NCBI RefSeq assembly: GCF_007667425.1
Contig: NZ_VDRC01000002.1
Coordinates: 124,001 to 188,000, forward strand
DNA: 64,000 bases
DNA from: Microbacterium sp. 1.5R
GTDB taxonomy: Bacteria; Actinomycetota; Actinomycetes; Actinomycetales; Microbacteriaceae
Direction of reading: 5' to 3'
The notes under the pieces are model-generated. The model did not search any database, was not told where the DNA came from, and saw only the letters and a list, made by a program, of their open reading frames with translations. Shown here piece by piece: positions 9,754-21,908 of the stretch. The stretch's first letter is position 1; each line of letters begins with the position of its first letter. The position numbers and the translations under genes are program-made.

Positions 9754-10352
9754 TCCGGGTGCTGCTCGCCGACGACGAGGGGATGATCCGCTCGGCGCTC
9801 GCCGCGCTGCTCCGTCTGGAGGGGGATATCGACGTGGTCGCCGAGTGCGAGGACGGCGAGCAGGCGGTCGCCGAGGCGCTGCGACTCACGCCGGATGTCT
9901 GCCTTCTCGATCTGGAGATGCCGGGGCTCGACGGGGTCGAGGTCGCCGAGCGGCTGAACAGGGCGATCGCCACTCGGTGCGTCGTGGTGACCCGTCACGC
10001 ACGCCCGGGTGTGCTGCGACGGGCGCTCGCGTCCGGCGTATCCGGCTTCCTCCCCAAGTCGCGCGGCGCCGACGAGGTCGCCGACGTGATCCGCCGGGTG
10101 GCGGCGGGTGCGCGCTACGTCGACCCCGAGATCGCCGCCGACGCGCTCAGCGACGAGCGCTCGCCGCTCACCGACCGCGAGCTCGATGTGCTGCGCGCCG
10201 GCCGGCGGGGTGAGACGACGGGGCAGATCGCCCGCGCGCTGTCTCTCGCGCCGGGGACCGTGCGCAATCACATCTCCGCCGTGCTGGCGAAGCTGTCGGT
10301 CGCCACGCGGCAGCAGGCCGTGCTGCTGGCCGAGGAACGCGGGTGGATCTGA
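9750..10352 (+). CDS. NarL/LuxR-family response regulator
   Basis: Partner of the upstream kinase, 200 residues. The receiver domain has acidic D8/D9, phosphoacceptor D54 in LLDLEMPG and K103 in GFLPKS. The C-terminal LuxR helix-turn-helix (about residues 138-195) carries LTDRELDVLRAG and PGTVRNHIS. The start overlaps the kinase stop by four bases. The family often controls neighbouring ABC exporters, but none lies beside this pair, so the target genes are unknown. Confidence 0.9.
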   Translation: MIRVLLADDEGMIRSALAALLRLEGDIDVVAECEDGEQAVAEALRLTPDVCLLDLEMPGLDGVEVAERLNRAIATRCVVVTRHARPGVLRRALASGVSGFLPKSRGADEVADVIRRVAAGARYVDPEIAADALSDERSPLTDRELDVLRAGRRGETTGQIARALSLAPGTVRNHISAVLAKLSVATRQQAVLLAEERGWI

Positions 10353-10421
10353 CCCGATCGTCGCAACATCGCCGAAACGTCGTCCCGATAGCGTGAACGC
10401 AGGGACGAGGAAGAGGGACTG

Positions 10422-10898
10422 ATGGGCGTGACGATCCACCGTGTCGAGTGGGAGGACGCGGATGCCGTGCTCCTGCGGGCCGCGCAGCGACGTGAGCTGG
10501 ACGCACGGTACGGCAGCGACGACCACGAGCCCGGCATCATCCCCTCGGCGGACGACGTCCCGGTGTTCCTCGTCGCTCGCGACGCCGAGGGCCGGGCGGT
10601 CGTCTGCGGGGGGCTGCGCCCGCTCGACGACCCGGATCTCGGAGACGCGGTCGCCGAGATCAAGCGCATGTTCGCGACGCCCGAGGCGCGGGGGACCGGT
10701 GCGGCAGCGGCCCTGCTGCGCGCCCTGGAGGACGAGGCGCGCGGTCTCGGCATCCGTCGTCTCGTGCTCGAGACGGGTGACGCGCAGCCCGATGCGATCC
10801 GCTTCTACACGCGTGAGGGCTACACGCCCATCCCGCTCTACGGGCACTACGTCGGCAGCGACCTGTCGCTGTGCTTCGCGAAGGCCCTCACCGTCTGA
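10422..10898 (+). CDS. GNAT-family N-acetyltransferase
   Basis: A 158-residue acetyl-CoA-dependent transferase. The acetyl-CoA loop is read as EARGTGAAAALLRALEDEA around residues 88-106, followed by the usual strand LVLETGDAQPDAIRFYTREGY. A purine-rich site (GAGGAAGAGGGA) precedes ATG 10422, and TAGCGT at 10389-10394 is a plausible -10 for a short leader. The substrate is unknown. It converges on the trehalose operon, with only six bases between the stops. Confidence 0.82.
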   Translation: MGVTIHRVEWEDADAVLLRAAQRRELDARYGSDDHEPGIIPSADDVPVFLVARDAEGRAVVCGGLRPLDDPDLGDAVAEIKRMFATPEARGTGAAAALLRALEDEARGLGIRRLVLETGDAQPDAIRFYTREGYTPIPLYGHYVGSDLSLCFAKALTV

Positions 10899-10904
10899 GG
10901 CGCC

Positions 10905-12662
10905 TCAGAGCGGCGGTCCGACGATCGCCGCCGACTCCGGCCCGAGAGTGATCCGGTCGCCTTGCAGCCGCGAGTCCGCCGTCTCCAGCAGCACGGCGTC
11001 GCCCGGGCGGATCTCGAAGTCGACGTCCTCTCCGGTGAGGTTCACCAGCACGGCGACCAGCCCGCGGTCGATGCGGAATGCGCGCGCGTCCGGTGCCGCG
11101 TCCGCATGCTCGACCGCGGCGAGCGTATGCGTCATGTCGGGATCGGTGAGCTCGGGCCGCTCGCGCCGCAGAGCGATGAGGCGTCGGTGGAGCGACAGCA
11201 GACGGCCGTGCGCGGGGTCGTCGAGCTCGCCCCACTGCAGGTGCGAGCGTGCGAACGTCTCGGGGTCCTGCGGGTCCGGCACCTCTGCCGGGTCCCAGCC
11301 CATCTTCGCGAACTCGCCGATGCGCCCCTCTGCCGTCGCTCGTCCGAGCTCGGGCTCGGGGTGCGAGGTGAAGAACTGCCACGGCGTGGACGCGCCCCAC
11401 TCCTCGCCCATGAACAGCATCGGCGTTCCGGGGGCGGTGAGCGTCAGCACGGCGGCGACGGCGAGCCGATCGGGCGACAGCGTGGCCGACAGGCGGTCGC
11501 CGGCGGCGCGGTTGCCGATCTGGTCGTGGTCCTGCGTGAAGGTCACGAGACGCCACGCTGGGACGGTCGCGGGGATGTGCGAGCCGTGCGTGCGCTCGCG
11601 GAACGAGGAGTACGTGCCGTCGTGGAAGAACCCGCTCTGCGACACTTTGACGAGCGCCTCGGGGTCGGCGAAGTCCTCGTAGTACCCGACCGTCTCCCCG
11701 GTCAGCGCCACGTGGGCTGAGTGATGCCAGTCGTCCGACCACTGGGCGGTCAGTCCGAAGCCGCCCGCTTCGCGAGGCAGGATCAGCGTCGGATCGTTCA
11801 TGTCCGACTCCGCGATGAGAGTGAGGGGGCGTCCGAGGTGCGCGGAGAGCGCATCGACCCGCTCCGCGAGTTCCTGCAGCAGGTGCGTCGAGCTCGTGTC
11901 GTGCAGGGCGTGCACGGCATCCAGCCGCAGACCGTCGACGTGGAAGTCCCGCAGCCACATCAGCGCGTTCTCGATGATGTACTCGCGGACCTCGTGCTCG
12001 TCGAGGTTCACGGAGTCGCCCCAGGTGTTGCTCTGACCGTCGCGCAGGTACGGACCGAACTCGGGCAGGTAGTTGCCGCTGGGGCCGAGGTGGTTGTAGA
12101 CGACGTCCTGGATCACGGCGAGGCCGCGGTCGTGGGCGGCCTCCACGAACCGCTGGTACGCGGCGGGGCCGCCGTACCCCTCATGCACGGCGTACCAGAG
12201 CACCCCGTCGTAGCCCCAGTTCCACTCGCCGTTGAAGGCGTTGACCGGCAGCAGCTCGATATGGGTGACCCCGAGGCCTGCGAGGTGGTCGAGACGGCCG
12301 ATCAGCGCGTCGAGCGTGCCGTCCGGCGTGAACGTACCGACGTGCAGCTCGTAGATCACGCCGCCGGCGAGCTGACGGCCGGTCCACGCCTGGTCGTCCC
12401 ACTCGAACAGCGACGTGTCGAAGACCGCCGACGGTCCGTGCACGCCTCCCGGCTGCCGCAGCGAACGCGGGTCGGGGCGCAGGTCGTCGCCGTCGCCGAG
12501 GATGAACCCGTAGCGCTCGCCCTCGGGAAGATCGACGGGCGCGACCCACCAGCCTTCGCGGCTCTCGTCTCGGCCGAGGTCGTGCTCGCCGATCACGGCG
12601 CCCCCAGGCGTGAGGCGCCGCAGACGCACGCGCTCGGCGAGGGGAGCCCAGACGCCGATCAT
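10905..12662 (-). CDS. treZ: Malto-oligosyltrehalose trehalohydrolase
   Basis: Releases trehalose from maltooligosyl-trehalose made by TreY, by hydrolysing the alpha-1,4 bond next to the trehalose end. 585 residues, the usual size. An N-terminal beta domain ([11 protein letters not shown]) precedes the GH13 barrel. The catalytic triad reads D248 (GLRLDAVH), E285 (LIAESDMND) and D380 (TQDHDQIGN), spaced as in characterised enzymes. Last gene of the coupled operon; its ATG overlaps the treY stop by four bases. A longer open frame reaching 13460 lies inside treY and is not used. Confidence 0.95.
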   Translation of the reverse strand: MIGVWAPLAERVRLRRLTPGGAVIGEHDLGRDESREGWWVAPVDLPEGERYGFILGDGDDLRPDPRSLRQPGGVHGPSAVFDTSLFEWDDQAWTGRQLAGGVIYELHVGTFTPDGTLDALIGRLDHLAGLGVTHIELLPVNAFNGEWNWGYDGVLWYAVHEGYGGPAAYQRFVEAAHDRGLAVIQDVVYNHLGPSGNYLPEFGPYLRDGQSNTWGDSVNLDEHEVREYIIENALMWLRDFHVDGLRLDAVHALHDTSSTHLLQELAERVDALSAHLGRPLTLIAESDMNDPTLILPREAGGFGLTAQWSDDWHHSAHVALTGETVGYYEDFADPEALVKVSQSGFFHDGTYSSFRERTHGSHIPATVPAWRLVTFTQDHDQIGNRAAGDRLSATLSPDRLAVAAVLTLTAPGTPMLFMGEEWGASTPWQFFTSHPEPELGRATAEGRIGEFAKMGWDPAEVPDPQDPETFARSHLQWGELDDPAHGRLLSLHRRLIALRRERPELTDPDMTHTLAAVEHADAAPDARAFRIDRGLVAVLVNLTGEDVDFEIRPGDAVLLETADSRLQGDRITLGPESAAIVGPPL

Positions 12663-15003
12663 CGCTCGTCCACCAGCAGTGCGACGGGATACGTGTCGAG
12701 CAGCTCGGCGAGACGCACGGGCCCCGGTCCGATGCGGCGACCGGTGAAGGCGTCGGTCGCTGGCAGGTCGTGTCGCAGCAGCACCGTGTCGCCCCACCCG
12801 CCGCGCCGTTCGAGTGCCACGGGCAGCCGGGTCGCGACCGCGAGCACCCCGCCGCGGTCCATCGCGACGACGTGATCGGACGCAGCGCCTGCGGCGACTC
12901 CCGCCCGATAGCGGTCGAACAGCTCGGGGTTGTCGCGGCGCAGCCGCAGAGTGCGCGAGGTGACGAGCATCTTCGCGAGCCCGGAGTCGTCGACCGGGGG
13001 CAGAGCGCCGCGCGACGCGTCGGCGTCGAGGCGGCGCAGCATGCTCGTCCGCTCCGCGAAGTCGACGGGGCGGCGGTTGTCGGGGTCGACGAGCGAGTGG
13101 TCCCAGAGCTCGGTGCCCTGGTAGACGTCCGGCACCCCCGGTGCCGCGAGCTGCAGCAGCTTGGCGGAGAGCGAGTTGCTGCGTCCGCGATCCACGATCT
13201 CGTCGACGAAGCCCTCGACGATGCGGCGGGCCGCGCCGTTCGCGGCCTCGGCGATCGCGACGACGCCCTTCTCGAACTCCTCGTCGGGGTGCTGCCAGGT
13301 GGTGCCCTCGGCCGCTTCCCTCGCGGCTTTCAGACCGTACTCCCGCAGCCGCTCGGTCGAGATCGGCCAGGCGCCGACGGCCGCCTGCCAGAGCAGGGCA
13401 TCGAGCGGGCCGTGTCCGGTGGACGCGACCCCGCGCAGATCGGACAGCACCTCTGCCCACCGCTCTGGCACCTCGGCGAGCACCGACAGGCGGGCCCGGA
13501 CGTCCTCCGACCGCTTGGTGTCATGCGTCGACAGCGTGGTCATCGAATGCGGCCACGAGGCCAGGCGGGCCTGCTGCGCGTCGTGGAACGCGTCGACCGA
13601 GAGCGACGCGATAGACGGATCGGCTCCCACCTCGGTCAGCGTGCCCAGCCGGGTGAACCGGTAGAACGCGGTGTCCTCGACACCCTTGGCCATGACCGCG
13701 CCGCTGACCTGCGGGAAGCGCTCCGACACTTCGAGCTCGGTATCGAAGAGCAACGGGGTCAGCTCGCCGATCGCCTCGGCGAGGTCGGGCCTGCGGGCTG
13801 CGGCGGCGTCGATGGCCTGCTGCAGGTGCTCACGCCCTGCGGGGAGGTACGAGCGGTAGACGGGGAACCCGGCGATGATCTCGGCGAGCGCGTACTTCGC
13901 CGCGACCACTCCGTGCGGCAGCGACCGCACGAGGCGGTGCACCTCGGACTGCAGGATCGTCTCGGCGACCACCCGCTTCGTCGCGACGGTGAGGTCGTGC
14001 CATGCCTCCAGCGGGGGCAGACCGGTCTCCTGACGCAGACGCGCGTCGAGATCGTCGAGCCGCCCGACGCCGTCGCCGTCGACCAGTACACGGTCGATCT
14101 CGGCCAACGCGTCGTATCCGGTCGTCCCATCGGTGCGCCACCACGACGGCAGCTCCTCGCCCGGCTCGAGGATCTTCTCGACCAGCGTGTAGGCGGCGCC
14201 GGTGGCATCCGCGAGGTCTTCCAGATATCCGGCCGGGTCGACGAGCCCGTCCGGGTGGTCGACACGCAGGCCGTCGGCGAGGCCCTCGGTGATCCATCGG
14301 ACGATCTCGCGGTGCGACTCCTCGAACACGTCGGGCAGCTCGACACGGATGCCGGCCAGCTCGGGCACGGCGAAGAACCGGCGGTAGTTCAGCTCGGCGT
14401 TCTGGTCCTCCCAGAACCGCAGCTCGTAGTTCTGCGCGTCGAGCAGCGCGGACAGGTCGTCCGTGAGGGCGCCGGTGCCGGGGGCGAGCGGCAGCACGTG
14501 CTCGAAGTAGTGCAGGGTGCCGTCGGGGGCGTCGTCGGCCGCCGAGGTGTCGACGGTGATGTCGCCGGCGGCGACGACCTCCGACAGGGCGGAGCCGAGG
14601 ATCGGCAGACGGACGCGGCCGTCGCCGAGACGACGGTCGACGTCGAAGGCGACGGCGTGGCGCGACGCGCGCCCGAGGCGCAGCACATCCCACCACCACG
14701 GATTGTCGCGGGGGCTGCCCACGCCGACGTGGTTCGGCACGATGTCGATCAGGATGCCGAGGCCCGCCGCGCGCGCCGCAGCGGCGAACCGGTCGAGACC
14801 CTCCCTGCCGCCGCGCGATTCGTCGACGTGCGAGTGGTCGACGACGTCGTAGCCGTGGTCGGATCCGGGTGTGGCGGCGAGCAGGGGGGAGAGGTAGGCC
14901 CATGACGCCCCGAGCGCCGAGATGTACTCGGTGGTCGCCGCGGCGTCGTCGAGCGTGAACCCCTCGCGGATCTGCAGGCGATACGTCGACAGCGGCCGCC
15001 GTG

Positions 15004-15007
<4 letters not shown>
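12659..15007 (-). CDS. treY: Maltooligosyl trehalose synthase
   Basis: GH13 enzyme that isomerises the reducing-end alpha-1,4 bond of maltodextrins to alpha-1,1, giving maltooligosyl-trehalose. 782 residues. The start at ATG 15007 gives the family N-terminus [11 protein letters not shown], and the ATGA overlaps the glgX stop. Catalytic residues are D250 in [10 protein letters not shown]277 in LVEKIL and D496 in [10 protein letters not shown]. The substrate channel part ANYG-like region is replaced by the family stretch [10 protein letters not shown] near residue 90. Middle partner of the TreX-TreY-TreZ route, working in the cytoplasm on debranched glycogen chains. Confidence 0.95.
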
Positions 15008-17210
<2,203 letters not shown>

Positions 17211-17214
<4 letters not shown>

Positions 17215-17495
17215 AGAGCGCGCCGAACAGACGATGCGCGGTGCAGGACGGTCTTCACCGCCTCGTGGAAGTCGTGCACCTGCGCCACCTCCTCCGCACG
17301 GGGGTAGGGAACCCCGACGTAGCAGACGAAGACCGGGGCCACGTGCTCGATGTAGCCGACGGCGCCGTCGTGGAAGACGGCGTAGCGGTCGATGTCGACC
17401 CGCTCGTAGAGGGGTTCGGGAGCAGGTGCCGGCTGCGGGGCGGAATCCCGCAGATCCGTACGTTGATCATGTGCGGTGGGGGTGTTCGCAGACAT
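17211..17495 (-). CDS. Unknown 94-residue protein heading the trehalose operon
   Basis: I do not recognise a family. The first 25 residues are Pro/Ala-rich and probably unstructured; the rest is compact, alternating hydrophobic strands (YAVFHDGAVGYIEHVAP, VFVCYVGVPYP) and a helix (VHDFHEAVKTVLHRA). It has one cysteine, no signal peptide and no membrane segment. GGGAG precedes ATG 17495 by a good spacing. Its GTGA overlap with glgX shows co-translation, so a link to glycogen or trehalose metabolism is inferred from context only. Confidence 0.75.
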
Positions 17496-17683
17496 GAGTG
17501 CTCCCGATTCTTTTGTTGGTGAGACTCACGGTACGAGTTCGGAGAGAGATGGAACATCCCATTGCCTCGGGGCGGGACACGCGCTATACCGCGTACGGTC
17601 GCGAACTCCGCACCCGGTGAAACCACCGGCGGAGCACCTGCGACAATGGAGATCCCGTGCCGATTCCGATCTGAGGAGCCACC

Positions 17684-19087
17684 GTGCAGTTCATCTCCAC
17701 CCGAGGCGGCATGCAGCCGCTGCCGTACTGCGAGACGCTGCTCGAAGGCCTCGCGCCCGATGGCGGTCTCGCCGTTCCCGAGACAATGCCGACGGTGGAC
17801 GGAGAGACGCTGGAGCGTTGGCGAGCCCTCACCTACCCGCAGCTGGCCACCGAGGTGCTCGGCCTGTTCGCCACCGACATCCCGCGCGAAGACCTCGCGC
17901 GCATGACGGCCGCTGCGTACGCGCCGTTCCCCGAGGAGGTCGTGCCGCTCCGCGAGATCGACGGCGGCCTCACCCTCGTCGGGTTGTCGGAAGGGCCGAC
18001 CCTGGCGTTCAAGGACCTCGCGATGCAGTTCCTCGGTCAGGTCGTCGAGTACGCGCTGGAGCGCAAGGGCGCCGTGTTGAACGTGCTCGGCGCGACCTCG
18101 GGCGACACCGGGTCGGCGGCGGAGCATGCGCTGCGGGGCAAGGAGCGCATCTCGGTCTTCATGCTCTCTCCGCAGGGCCGCATGAGCACCTTCCAGCGGG
18201 CGCAGATGTTCTCGCTCGACGACCACAACATCCACAACATCGCCGTGGACGGCGTCTTCGACGACTGCCAGAACCTCGTGAAGGTGCTCGCCGGCGACCT
18301 CGACTTCAAGCGCACGCAGCATCTCGGCGCCGTGAACTCGATCAACCTCGCGCGCATCACCGCACAGGTCGTCTACTACTTCTGGGCCTGGCTGCGGGCG
18401 ACGGATGCCGGGGGCTGGACCGAGGTGTCGTTCACGGTGCCCTCCGGCAACTTCGGCAACATCCTCTCCGGATTCTTCGCGAAGGAGATGGGGCTGCCCA
18501 TCCGTCGTCTCGTGCTCGCCGCGAACGAGAACAACGTGCTCGACGAGTTCTTCCGCACGGGCATCTACCGCCCCCGCAGCGCCGCGCAGACGCTGGCGAC
18601 GTCGAGCCCGTCGATGGACATCTCGAAGGCCTCGAACCTCGAGCGGTTCATCTTCGAGCTCGTCGGTCGCGATGCGGCGCGCGTCGTGAGCGCCTGGAAC
18701 GACCTCGACACGCAGGGTCATTTCGACTTCACCGCCGATCTCGCCCGGTTCGTCGACGAGTACGGGATCGTCAGCGGCACGTCGACGCACGACGACCGTC
18801 TCGCGACGATCCGTTCGGTGTACGAGGCGTCCGACGGCGTGATCGATCCCCATACGGCCGACGGGGTGAAGGTCGCGCGCGAGTACGTCGAGCCGGGTGT
18901 GCCCATGCTCGTGCTCGAGACGGCCAAGCCGCAGAAGTTCGCCGACACGATCCGCGAGGCCATCGGCATCGAGCTCGAGTACTCCGACGAGCTCCGCGAG
19001 ATGCTCGCCGCTCCGCAGCACGTCACCGAGATGGCGGACGATCAGCAGGCTCTGCGCGCGTTCATCGCGGAGAACGCCCTGCACTGA
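17684..19087 (+). CDS. thrC: Threonine synthase
   Basis: PLP enzyme converting O-phosphohomoserine to threonine, 467 residues, the long (fungal/enterobacterial-like) class. K110 in PTLAFKDLAMQFLG is the expected PLP lysine; ATSGDTGSAAEHAL is the phosphate-binding loop, and SGNFGN lies near residue 250. TGAGGAGCCACC before GTG 17684 gives a strong ribosome site. GACAAT (17652-17657 region) is a possible -10. It stands alone, away from hom and thrB, and is divergent from the trehalose operon across 188 bp. Confidence 0.94.
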   Translation: MQFISTRGGMQPLPYCETLLEGLAPDGGLAVPETMPTVDGETLERWRALTYPQLATEVLGLFATDIPREDLARMTAAAYAPFPEEVVPLREIDGGLTLVGLSEGPTLAFKDLAMQFLGQVVEYALERKGAVLNVLGATSGDTGSAAEHALRGKERISVFMLSPQGRMSTFQRAQMFSLDDHNIHNIAVDGVFDDCQNLVKVLAGDLDFKRTQHLGAVNSINLARITAQVVYYFWAWLRATDAGGWTEVSFTVPSGNFGNILSGFFAKEMGLPIRRLVLAANENNVLDEFFRTGIYRPRSAAQTLATSSPSMDISKASNLERFIFELVGRDAARVVSAWNDLDTQGHFDFTADLARFVDEYGIVSGTSTHDDRLATIRSVYEASDGVIDPHTADGVKVAREYVEPGVPMLVLETAKPQKFADTIREAIGIELEYSDELREMLAAPQHVTEMADDQQALRAFIAENALH

Positions 19088-19128
19088 GCGGCGCTCGCCG
19101 GCATCCGCGCCTCATGCACAAGGGGCGG

Positions 19129-19401
19129 TCAGACGGGCAGAGCCCTGACCCCCGCGGCCAGGACCTGCGGGACGGTGGGCACACCTTCTGCGCGGAACAC
19201 CTGAACGCCCGCAGCGTCGCGGATGATGACCGTCGGTGTGGATGTGATGTCGAGGGCTTCGGCGGCATCCGGATCGCGGGCGACATCGATCTCGGTGATC
19301 GTCGCGCCAGGCAGGTAGCGGCTCGCCTCGGCCAATACCGACCGGGTCCTCGCGCATGCGCCGCAGAATGCGGATGTCACCAGGGTCAGTTCCACGTTCA
19401 T
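19129..19401 (-). CDS. Thioredoxin/glutaredoxin-like protein
   Basis: Small 90-residue thioredoxin-fold protein. The redox motif CGAC (residues 13-16) follows the first strand ELTLVTSAF, and the cis-proline loop is STPTVIIRD. It lacks a signal peptide and so acts in the cytoplasm, probably as a disulfide reductase or thiol donor. The short length and CGAC are unlike canonical TrxA (CGPC). Neighbouring genes give no pathway. It converges with thrC. Confidence 0.8.
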   Translation of the reverse strand: MNVELTLVTSAFCGACARTRSVLAEASRYLPGATITEIDVARDPDAAEALDITSTPTVIIRDAAGVQVFRAEGVPTVPQVLAAGVRALPV

Positions 19402-19455
19402 CGTCCTCTCTCGAGGGTGACAACCGGGCGCGGACCGTCTCTGTTCCAGGCAGGG

Positions 19456-20463
19456 TCACGTTCGCGCGGAGGCGCGCGGGTGCAGCAAGCCGGATGCGGC
19501 GCCGAGAACGGCGCCGACGACGGTGTCGACGATCCGCTCTCCGGCGACCCCCAGCGAGCCGATGTCGCCCGTCGCAGCGCCCGTCAGCAGCAGCACGAGA
19601 GGGGTGATGAAGACGAGGGCCAGAGCGTAGTGGCGCACGACGACCAGCTCGATCGCGAACTGGAGGATGCCGAGCAGCAGTGCCAGCCAAAGCCCGCTGG
19701 GATGCAGCAACGTCAGCAGCGCGTACACCCCGGCGCCGACGACCGTCCCGAGCATCCGGTGGAGGCCGCGTTGCATGGCTGCGCGGCGGGCCGCAGCGAT
19801 TCCGATGACGGCGACCGCCGAGCCGACGATCCAGTAGCTGCGGGTCGGATCGACGACGAGGCCGAGCAGTACGCCCAGCACGGCCACGATGGCGACGCGG
19901 AGCAGCAGCAGACGCGAGTCGAGGTCGAGCGATGGGCCGGGAAGCAGATCGCGCAGAGGACGCGCGGCGGCGGCGCGGGCGCGCGGGAGCAGCAGCGGCG
20001 TCATCGCGACCGCGTAGGAGAACGCGCACCCTGCGGTGAGGGCGAGGAGGTAGACGAGCGGCGCCACGGGAGAAGTCGCGGCGACGTGGGCCGACAGACC
20101 GAACACGAGCACGAAGAACAGCGGCCCCGGCGGGCCGAGCCGGAATCCGAACGACAGCGCGGCGCTGCCGACCGCGACCACCACGACGCCGACGCTCACG
20201 AGCCAGGCGCTGGCGGACAGGGCGACTCCGAGTGCCGCACTCGCGATGAGTCCGGCGGCGACGAACGGCAGCACCCGGGCCCGATCGACCGTCGGCGCCG
20301 AGCCGGCGAAGAGCACCGTGAACGCGCCGGATGCCGCGATGTAGCCGAGCGAGGGCTGGCCGAGCGCCGTCATGACGGCGATCGGCACCGCGATGCCCAG
20401 AGCGGCCTGTATCGCGAGGGGCCAACGCGGGCCGCGGGAGGGGGCGAAGGCGAACAGGCTCAC
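19456..20463 (-). CDS. FUSC-family integral membrane protein
   Basis: A 335-residue protein with two repeats of closely packed hydrophobic segments (about residues 15-155 and 190-325) joined by a short Arg/Ala-rich cytoplasmic loop, as in fusaric-acid-resistance/YccC-like proteins. RSYWIVGSAVAVIG is a typical FUSC core stretch. The start is GTG 20463, placed by a GAGAAT element six bases upstream; a longer frame would overlap the divergent peptidase gene. Transport of small aromatic acids is known for some relatives and is only a guess here. Confidence 0.78.
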   Translation of the reverse strand: MSLFAFAPSRGPRWPLAIQAALGIAVPIAVMTALGQPSLGYIAASGAFTVLFAGSAPTVDRARVLPFVAAGLIASAALGVALSASAWLVSVGVVVVAVGSAALSFGFRLGPPGPLFFVLVFGLSAHVAATSPVAPLVYLLALTAGCAFSYAVAMTPLLLPRARAAAARPLRDLLPGPSLDLDSRLLLLRVAIVAVLGVLLGLVVDPTRSYWIVGSAVAVIGIAAARRAAMQRGLHRMLGTVVGAGVYALLTLLHPSGLWLALLLGILQFAIELVVVRHYALALVFITPLVLLLTGAATGDIGSLGVAGERIVDTVVGAVLGAASGLLHPRASART

Positions 20464-20475
20464 CCTTCGATTCTC
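20464..20475 (-). promoter_or_regulatory. Leaderless -10 element of the FUSC gene
   Basis: GAGAAT (20475-20470, minus strand) lies six bases before GTG 20463. The first position departs from TANNNT. Confidence 0.4.
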
Positions 20476-20502
20476 TCGCGTTCGGGGGAGTGCCTCCGCC
20501 GA

Positions 20503-20515
20503 TACCATGGCCCTC
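20503..20515 (+). promoter_or_regulatory. Leaderless -10 element of the M20 peptidase gene
   Basis: TACCAT (20503-20508) ends seven bases before GTG 20516. It overlaps an in-frame ATG at 20507, which argues that GTG 20516 is the real start. Confidence 0.5.
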
Positions 20516-21850
20516 GTGACAGATCCCCGCCCTGGAATCGCCGACCGCCTGTCGCGGATGATCCAGCTCCCCACGGTGTCGGCTGAGCTCGACGAGCGGG
20601 GGATGCAGCCCTTCGACGACTTCGTGGCCCTCATCGCCGAGCTCTATCCCCGCACCCATGAGGTTCTGACGCTCGAGCGGCACACGGACCTCGGTCTCCT
20701 GTTCCACTGGCGCGGCGCCGGCGGACGGGGAGAGGATCCGGTCGTGCTGATGGCTCACTACGACGTCGTCCCGGTCGACGAGACCGACGACTGGACCCAC
20801 CCGCCCTTCGCCGGGGTCATCGCCGATGGGATCGTGTACGGACGCGGGGCACTCGACGACAAGGGGCCCCTCGTCGTCGTGCTCGACGCCGTCGAGAATC
20901 TGCTGGCCGACGGTTTCACTCCCGCGCGCGACGTGTACCTGTCGTTCGGCGGCAATGAAGAGACCTTCGGTCGCGCCGCGGAGGAGATCGCACTCGTGCT
21001 GCGCGACAGGGGGCTCGTTCCGTGGCTCGTCATCGACGAGGGCGGCGCCGTCGTCGAGGCGCCGCTGCCCTTCGTGCCGGGACGGGCGGCCATGATCGGC
21101 GTCGGCGAGAAGGGCGTCATGACGATCACCCTGTCGGCCCGCGGCGACGGCGGCCACGCCTCGGCGCCGCCCAGCCTGACGGCCGTGCGGCGCGTCGCCC
21201 GTGCGGTCGACCGCCTCGGGCCGAGCACGTTCCGCCCGCGCGTCTCGACCGCGGTCGCTCGGATGCTGACGCGATTCGCGGCCGAGACACCGGGCCCCGC
21301 CCGTCATCTGCTGCGGCTGCTCGGCGCCGCTCCCTGGCTCACCGGACGGGTCTTCGCAGCCCTCGGCGGCGAGGCCGCGGCCCTGGTGCGCACCACGGTC
21401 GCGCCGACCATGCAGTCCGGCGGAACCGCGGCCAACGTCCTCCCTTCGCAGGCGTCGGCGACCGTGAACCTGCGCATCGCGCTGGGGGAGACGACGCAGC
21501 AGGCCGTCTGGAGGGTGCGACGCCGCATCCGCGACCCGCTCGTCACGGTGAGAGTGGTCGACGCCAGTGAGCCCTCGCCGGAGTCGGCGGTCGGCAACGC
21601 GCAGTTCGCGCTGCTCGCCGAGGCCCTGTCGGTGTCGCACCCCGGCATCCCCGCCGTGCCGTACGTGATGATGGCCGCGACCGACTCGCGCCATCTCCAT
21701 CGCTTCGCCCCGGCCGTCTACCGCTTCGCCCCGCTGGAGATGTCGAACGCGCAGCGCGCCTCCATCCACGGCGTCGACGAGCACGTCGAGATCGCGGCCC
21801 TCGAACGCGGCGAACGTTTCCATCGCGCGCTCCTCGAACGGCTAGTGTGA
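20516..21850 (+). CDS. M20-family metallopeptidase
   Basis: Zinc-dependent dipeptidase or amidohydrolase of 444 residues. Metal-site residues are visible: H81 in MAHYDVVPVD, D114 in GRGALDDKGP, catalytic E148 and metal-bridging E149 in GGNEETFG. The dimerization domain insert (about residues 200-310) has GDGGHASAPPSLTAVRR. The family covers carnosinases, succinyl-diaminopimelate desuccinylase-like and other peptidases; the long CPG2/PM20D1-like form here suggests dipeptides or N-acyl amino acids. Close to the MFS gene 58 bp downstream, perhaps one transcript. Confidence 0.88.
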   Translation: MTDPRPGIADRLSRMIQLPTVSAELDERGMQPFDDFVALIAELYPRTHEVLTLERHTDLGLLFHWRGAGGRGEDPVVLMAHYDVVPVDETDDWTHPPFAGVIADGIVYGRGALDDKGPLVVVLDAVENLLADGFTPARDVYLSFGGNEETFGRAAEEIALVLRDRGLVPWLVIDEGGAVVEAPLPFVPGRAAMIGVGEKGVMTITLSARGDGGHASAPPSLTAVRRVARAVDRLGPSTFRPRVSTAVARMLTRFAAETPGPARHLLRLLGAAPWLTGRVFAALGGEAAALVRTTVAPTMQSGGTAANVLPSQASATVNLRIALGETTQQAVWRVRRRIRDPLVTVRVVDASEPSPESAVGNAQFALLAEALSVSHPGIPAVPYVMMAATDSRHLHRFAPAVYRFAPLEMSNAQRASIHGVDEHVEIAALERGERFHRALLERLV

Positions 21851-21908
21851 TCTCACCCGTCCCCGGACGCCGCCGCGACCGGACCCGCCTTGTCACCGAG
21901 GAGTCGCG

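Noticed and set aside
19112..21823. Very long minus-strand open frame across thioredoxin-like, FUSC and peptidase genes
   Set aside because: High-G+C shadow frame: it opposes or shifts against genes with clear motifs and its translation is Arg/Ala/Gly-rich without domains. The same holds for the long frames at 613-1605, 1392-3767, 17255-19084 and 21543-23384.
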